From Nymphalis io (taxonomy: Eukaryota > Arthropoda > Insecta > Lepidoptera > Nymphalidae), in the NCBI RefSeq assembly GCF_905147045.1, contig NC_065918.1:2728001-2792000 (forward strand): a DNA stretch of 64,000 nucleotides, written 5' to 3'. The position numbers and the translations under genes are program-made. The stretch's first letter is position 1. Every line of letters starts with the position of its first letter. Under the pieces are notes generated by a model. The model worked only from the letters and a program-made list of their open reading frames with translations, had not been told where the DNA came from and searched no databases. Shown piece by piece: positions 59,800-64,000 of the stretch.

Positions 59800-61770
59800 C
59801 AAAACGACAGTACACCGTGTTCAGACACCGTGGTACAGGGTGTTACTTGAAGTATCTAGCGGACATGTATACATATATATAAATAGGTATAGCATTGTAA
59901 GTTGAAACGTTCACGATATGAAAGGCAGATAACGCCGACCCATTGTTCCTTGGTCTTCATATCTCCTTGGCTGTTAACTCATGTGAGAATCAAACAGCTA
60001 TCGGACGCGACATGAGAGATTTCGAAACTGTATTTTTCCCTTTACAATTCTGTAAGAGCATTTAAATTTACATTGATGATTCATGTTATTAAATAAGTTA
60101 TTTATAATAATATTTATTTTAGCTATAAATGTCGTCTATGTGTGTGTTTGACTGGGTCCTGGATGGCTTAGATTGCGATGGTAAGAGGCGCTGCGATCGG
60201 AGGTTAATAATTTTTTTAATTTGCTCCTTATAAAGTCGAAACAGGCAGCTAGTATTAGGTATATTTATTAGAGGGTTAACAAGGTTTTAAATTATGTAAA
60301 AGAAATGAAATTTAAATTAGAACCGACAAATTTTTGAATTATGTTTTTGTTTAAATCGCGTTCGATTTAAGCAGTTGATTGAGGATTAATTGCTTCGTGG
60401 GAATGCAGTTTAATGGAACATTAATAGATAAATAAATATACACTTACAATTTTATATATACGCTTCTAACCTTAAAACTTTAGTACATCAAAGCATCTTT
60501 CTTTCCACATTATTTAAGAACAAATTGGAAACATTTATCGCAAACAGAACAAGTAAGTCTTAAGAGTATTCAACGCTATTCCCCTGTCGCCAAGACTTAG
60601 ACAGGTTAGCACTCAGCATCGGGTCAAAAGGCATTCACGTAAGAACTTGTTTCCACTATCACATGAATTAAAGATGGCTACGGAACGAAATTACATTAAA
60701 ATGTATATCTTACAAGAGAATGAAATGTATGCTAATCAATTTAATAGTCTAAATTTGTAAAGGGGGAAACTGCGAAGCGCAGCTATTTATATAACAATAT
60801 TACTATTATTATAAATGAGGAAGTGTATTTATTTATCTTCTATTATAAGTTTTATGTATATTGGTTTAGTAGTTTTACAGTTTGGCATAACAAAAAGTCT
60901 CATTTATTATACATATTTTATAAATACATTCTTACATTTTAGAGTATAATATAAGAATAAACGCGACGCAAGAGCGAATAGAAGGACTATAAGCAGCTTC
61001 TACAAAAAAACCTGTAGCAAATAAACAAATAATAATATGGTGTTTAATTCTTATAAGGCTATAAAATCGCAAAACGTTTATACGTTTACCACATCAAAAA
61101 ATAATAAAATTACGTTTACAGAGATTCAGATAACTAATCCGATATTTAAGTTTAAAATTTCGAAGTCGAATGAAAAACATGTAATTCCCGACTTAACTAA
61201 AACAGTAGTTTTAAACATCATAAAACTAATTAAAAACTAAAAAATATTTACGGCCACCTGAGAACCGATGTAAATACATTAATTAAAAAAAGGCGCACTA
61301 CGAATTATATTGGAAATAAAACAACGAACGATAACAACTATGGTCACTTCGACATAACTCCCTCTTTCATACCAAATGCAACTCAACTCAAGTCCTATGT
61401 ATAATATATAATTTCCGTAATAATATGTTAACGTGACTGAAAACGACAATGGTAACGTTACAAACGCTGGTTTTTGTTTACGCAGACAAACCTGCGTTAT
61501 GGGAAAGGGCTCATTATTTAATAGAGACTATCCAAGCGTTACCTAACATCCGGGACTAAATGTCAAACAGGTAGGGCTGCCTTTGCTTCATCTGTTAGGG
61601 TGATTGAACGAATACGTATAAAGGTTATAACGTGATGTAAGTAAACGGAAAATTACATTTTAAATTAGTTAATAATTTAGGTTGTCATTCTGTTATATAT
61701 CTAGAATATTCATTCCGAAACGGTGGGTTTTAATTTAATCTTGTAAAATGACGATACAAAAGTGCTCACA
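59800..61770. other. No gene supported
   Basis: An open stretch at 60,560-60,760 (about 63 codons ending FNSLNL stop, without a start) and a Lys-rich 67-codon frame at 61037-61240 are present. Neither has recognisable motifs. Confidence 0.25.
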
Positions 61771-61771
61771 A

Positions 61772-61842
61772 GAGCCTATGTCTATGGGCGTTGGTTACCA
61801 CTTACCATCAGGTGGCCACATCCTACCTATTCTATAAAAAAG
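61772..61842 (+). mobile_element. Family 4 SINE 3' fragment
   Basis: CTATGTCTATGGGCGTTGGT, then ACCATCAGGTGGCCACATCC to CTATTCTATAAAAAA. Confidence 0.7.
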
Positions 61843-62079
61843 GCCTATTTGAATAAAGTATATTTTGATTTGATATGTATGTCCATGCAAAATTGTAAAG
61901 TTCGTTATAATAATAACAATAGCCTATATTTATCACTTTGACATAAATTTAACATCTATCTAGATTGAAAAAAAGACAGGGACATAAGAGTACTTTTCAT
62001 ATCTTAAGCCGGGAAACCAACAATTCCCCCCCCCCTTCCCCCTCGCAAGCAAAGCCGCAGGCGTAAACTAGTGTTATGA

Positions 62080-64000
62080 ATTTAATTATCTAAACGTAAA
62101 AAGTGTCTTGCTTTTCGGTATAGGAATCTAGAGCTTGCCAGTGTGCTTCACGGTTCGGGTAGTTGCCCTTTTCAAGTGATACCCGCTATTCTTCTTAGAA
62201 CGTCCTCCTATCTACGACACTGTCTCCCTTTCTTTCTTATGTGTTGTCTTGGACAACATCTTTAGACCATTTGTCTTGTTAACTTCTAATCATGTCCTGC
62301 CTATCTCCAATCTCCATTTAAGCTATTTATACGAAAACATAAATTTATAGCATCAGTTATTCTAGCTTGATTTATTATATAATATAATTTTTGTTGGCAA
62401 GTTTCAAGTATTTCAAGCGTATATTTTGATTTTATAGGCTCCATGTTGTGCATCCAGGCAAGATCCAGGAATCGAATAATTTTTCTATTATCGTTGAGTA
62501 AGGTAATGATTTTATTTTTTCGACTAGTGCATTTATAATTTAACTAACCGATTCGTTATATTAAAAACAATAAGCGACATTCATAATTTTTCGACAGTTT
62601 ACGATCGTGCTACATTTATTATTGACGACCTTTAATTCCTGACATTATCCGCCCGCCTTCCGTATTATGCTCGTCCGCCTTCCTATTCTATAAAAAAAAA
62701 AGAGATTGGGTGGTGACATTCGTCGCCGTCACCACACGGCAAAAATAGGACAAACACAGAAACGGATAACTAAACGGATGAATAATATATGTCTTGTACG
62801 ATAACGATCCGATATGAGAAACCCTAAAACACCACATCTTAAAAGTGTTTTCAAGGCCCTAAAGTATTTACATTTGTTATGAAATTGTTTTAAGTTTCGT
62901 TTAATGCTATCAGCGACTAATATTCTACATTTTTATTTGATTATTGTATTTTTTATTTATTTGATACATTATTTGATTATTGCATTTTTCTTACAAAATT
63001 TTAATTTGTAAATTAGCTAAGGACAATAATATCAAATGCTATCTAATTGCTATAACACAAACGATACGTAATATTTCATCTTGGTTTTATCATACTCACA
63101 TTATTTTAAGTGAAGAGTTTAATTTGTTCTTTATTTTTGTGTAGCGCCCATGCGTTGTATATACATTATTTAAGTATGTTAATTTTGTTTTCTAAAATAT
63201 TTAAAGTTAACTGTATTCTTTTTTTGAGAAATAAATTCTTAAACCGTAAACTAATCACGTTAGATGGACACAATCTGTTTTATTGAATTTGGCGATACGA
63301 TTATTTTTTATTAAACCAGTTTTATCAAAATCGATTCAGTGGTTTAGTCGTAAAGGCGTAACGGACAGACGGGACCTTTGCATTTATAAAATTAATATAG
63401 ATAAATAGAGAAACCTCAAATATGCTTAGCAGAGCATGTGCCAACTAGTAGGCCTGCTGTATATCCTGTGCTTGTGTACAGTAAAATAAAAAAAATATTT
63501 CGTTTATTGTTTGCATTATGTACGCTCTGAAGAAAAATATATTTATTTATTTAACGCTTTGTTGGCGAGTAAGTTATGGTTAATACATGACCTTGTTTGA
63601 TATAAGTAGAAACTCAGTCAAACGAGGCCGCGGGCGGTGACGAGTATCCAAGTTTCACACGGGACTTCTTATCTAACTAGATTAAGCTGATATCTTCTAG
63701 CTGTCAGTGTTTGAAATATTTTAACTTAACTTTTTTATTTATTTAAAAGTTATTCTAAATAAAAAAAAAATACCATGCACATAATACATGTTTTGATATT
63801 CATATTTATGATTTGTGTTGAAATTTTTAATTAAATATTTTAAAATACGTTAAACAATCTAATTTAATAACATACGAACCGACTTCTTTATTTGGGTGGT
63901 TATAATTCATTTTTGAACACACACATTTATTTTTTTCTCTTCTGGCGTGTATCTACGCTATTTGAACGCAAAATAATCTGCCAATATCACGTATCAGACA
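62080..64000. other. No gene seen
   Basis: A GC-richer strip at 62,110-62,330 may be an old LINE fragment, not assignable. The rest is AT-rich with repeat pieces. Confidence 0.25.
62645..62702 (+). mobile_element. Family 4 SINE 3' terminus with local duplication
   Basis: CCCGCCTTCCGTATTATGCT followed by CGTCCGCCTTCCTATTCTAT and a run of A's; the terminal CCGCCTTCC is present twice. Confidence 0.55.

Noticed and set aside
61037..61240. Lys-rich 67-codon frame starting with ATG
   Set aside because: AT-rich composition, no motif, no conserved context; expected by chance in 64 kb.

Overview
The window is animal nuclear DNA, AT-rich and gene-poor. It is almost certainly lepidopteran, probably a butterfly. 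The evidence is split genes with GT-AG introns and AATAAA signals, plus many copies of four short interspersed repeat families that I associate with Lepidoptera. Three of those families look tRNA-derived (Glu-like, Lys-like and one unassigned). The fourth resembles the SINE-like repeats called Metulj in butterflies; that name is from memory. No bacterial operon, CRISPR array, functional tRNA or rRNA was seen.

Layout. Positions 1-22,600 are intergenic or intronic and repeat-rich. The only supported coding piece there is a 17-codon signal-peptide exon on the minus strand at 14,565-14,615. Positions 22,690-30,510 are a graveyard of retroelements: an R1-like LINE tail holding a perfect fold-back, an LTR retrotransposon remnant with decayed gag, an RTE-type LINE remnant between its LTR-like repeats, and smaller LINE pieces. 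Positions 30,609-40,910 are the genic core, with two minus-strand genes. One is a nine-exon aldose 1-epimerase (galactose mutarotase) family gene, 30,714-38,418, read from start to stop codon. Upstream is the 3' part of a coiled-coil protein gene of unknown function, 39,470-40,910. Positions 41,000-64,000 are non-coding as far as I can see, with SINE copies, a 471-bp insertion flanked by a 13-bp target-site duplication (45,677-46,173), and a recent 406-bp duplication of a SINE plus its flank (56,121 and 58,335).

Most notable is the mutarotase-family gene. Its fold motifs are well kept and the reading frame is open across nine exons. Yet the positions of the two catalytic histidines, the catalytic glutamate and a sugar-binding arginine are changed to Asn, Ala, Met and Phe. 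It also carries about 90 extra N-terminal residues and a 38-codon acidic serine-rich exon with phase 0 at both ends. This suggests a pseudoenzyme rather than a sugar epimerase. The two minus-strand genes lie head to tail about 1 kb apart; nothing else in the sequence ties them together functionally.
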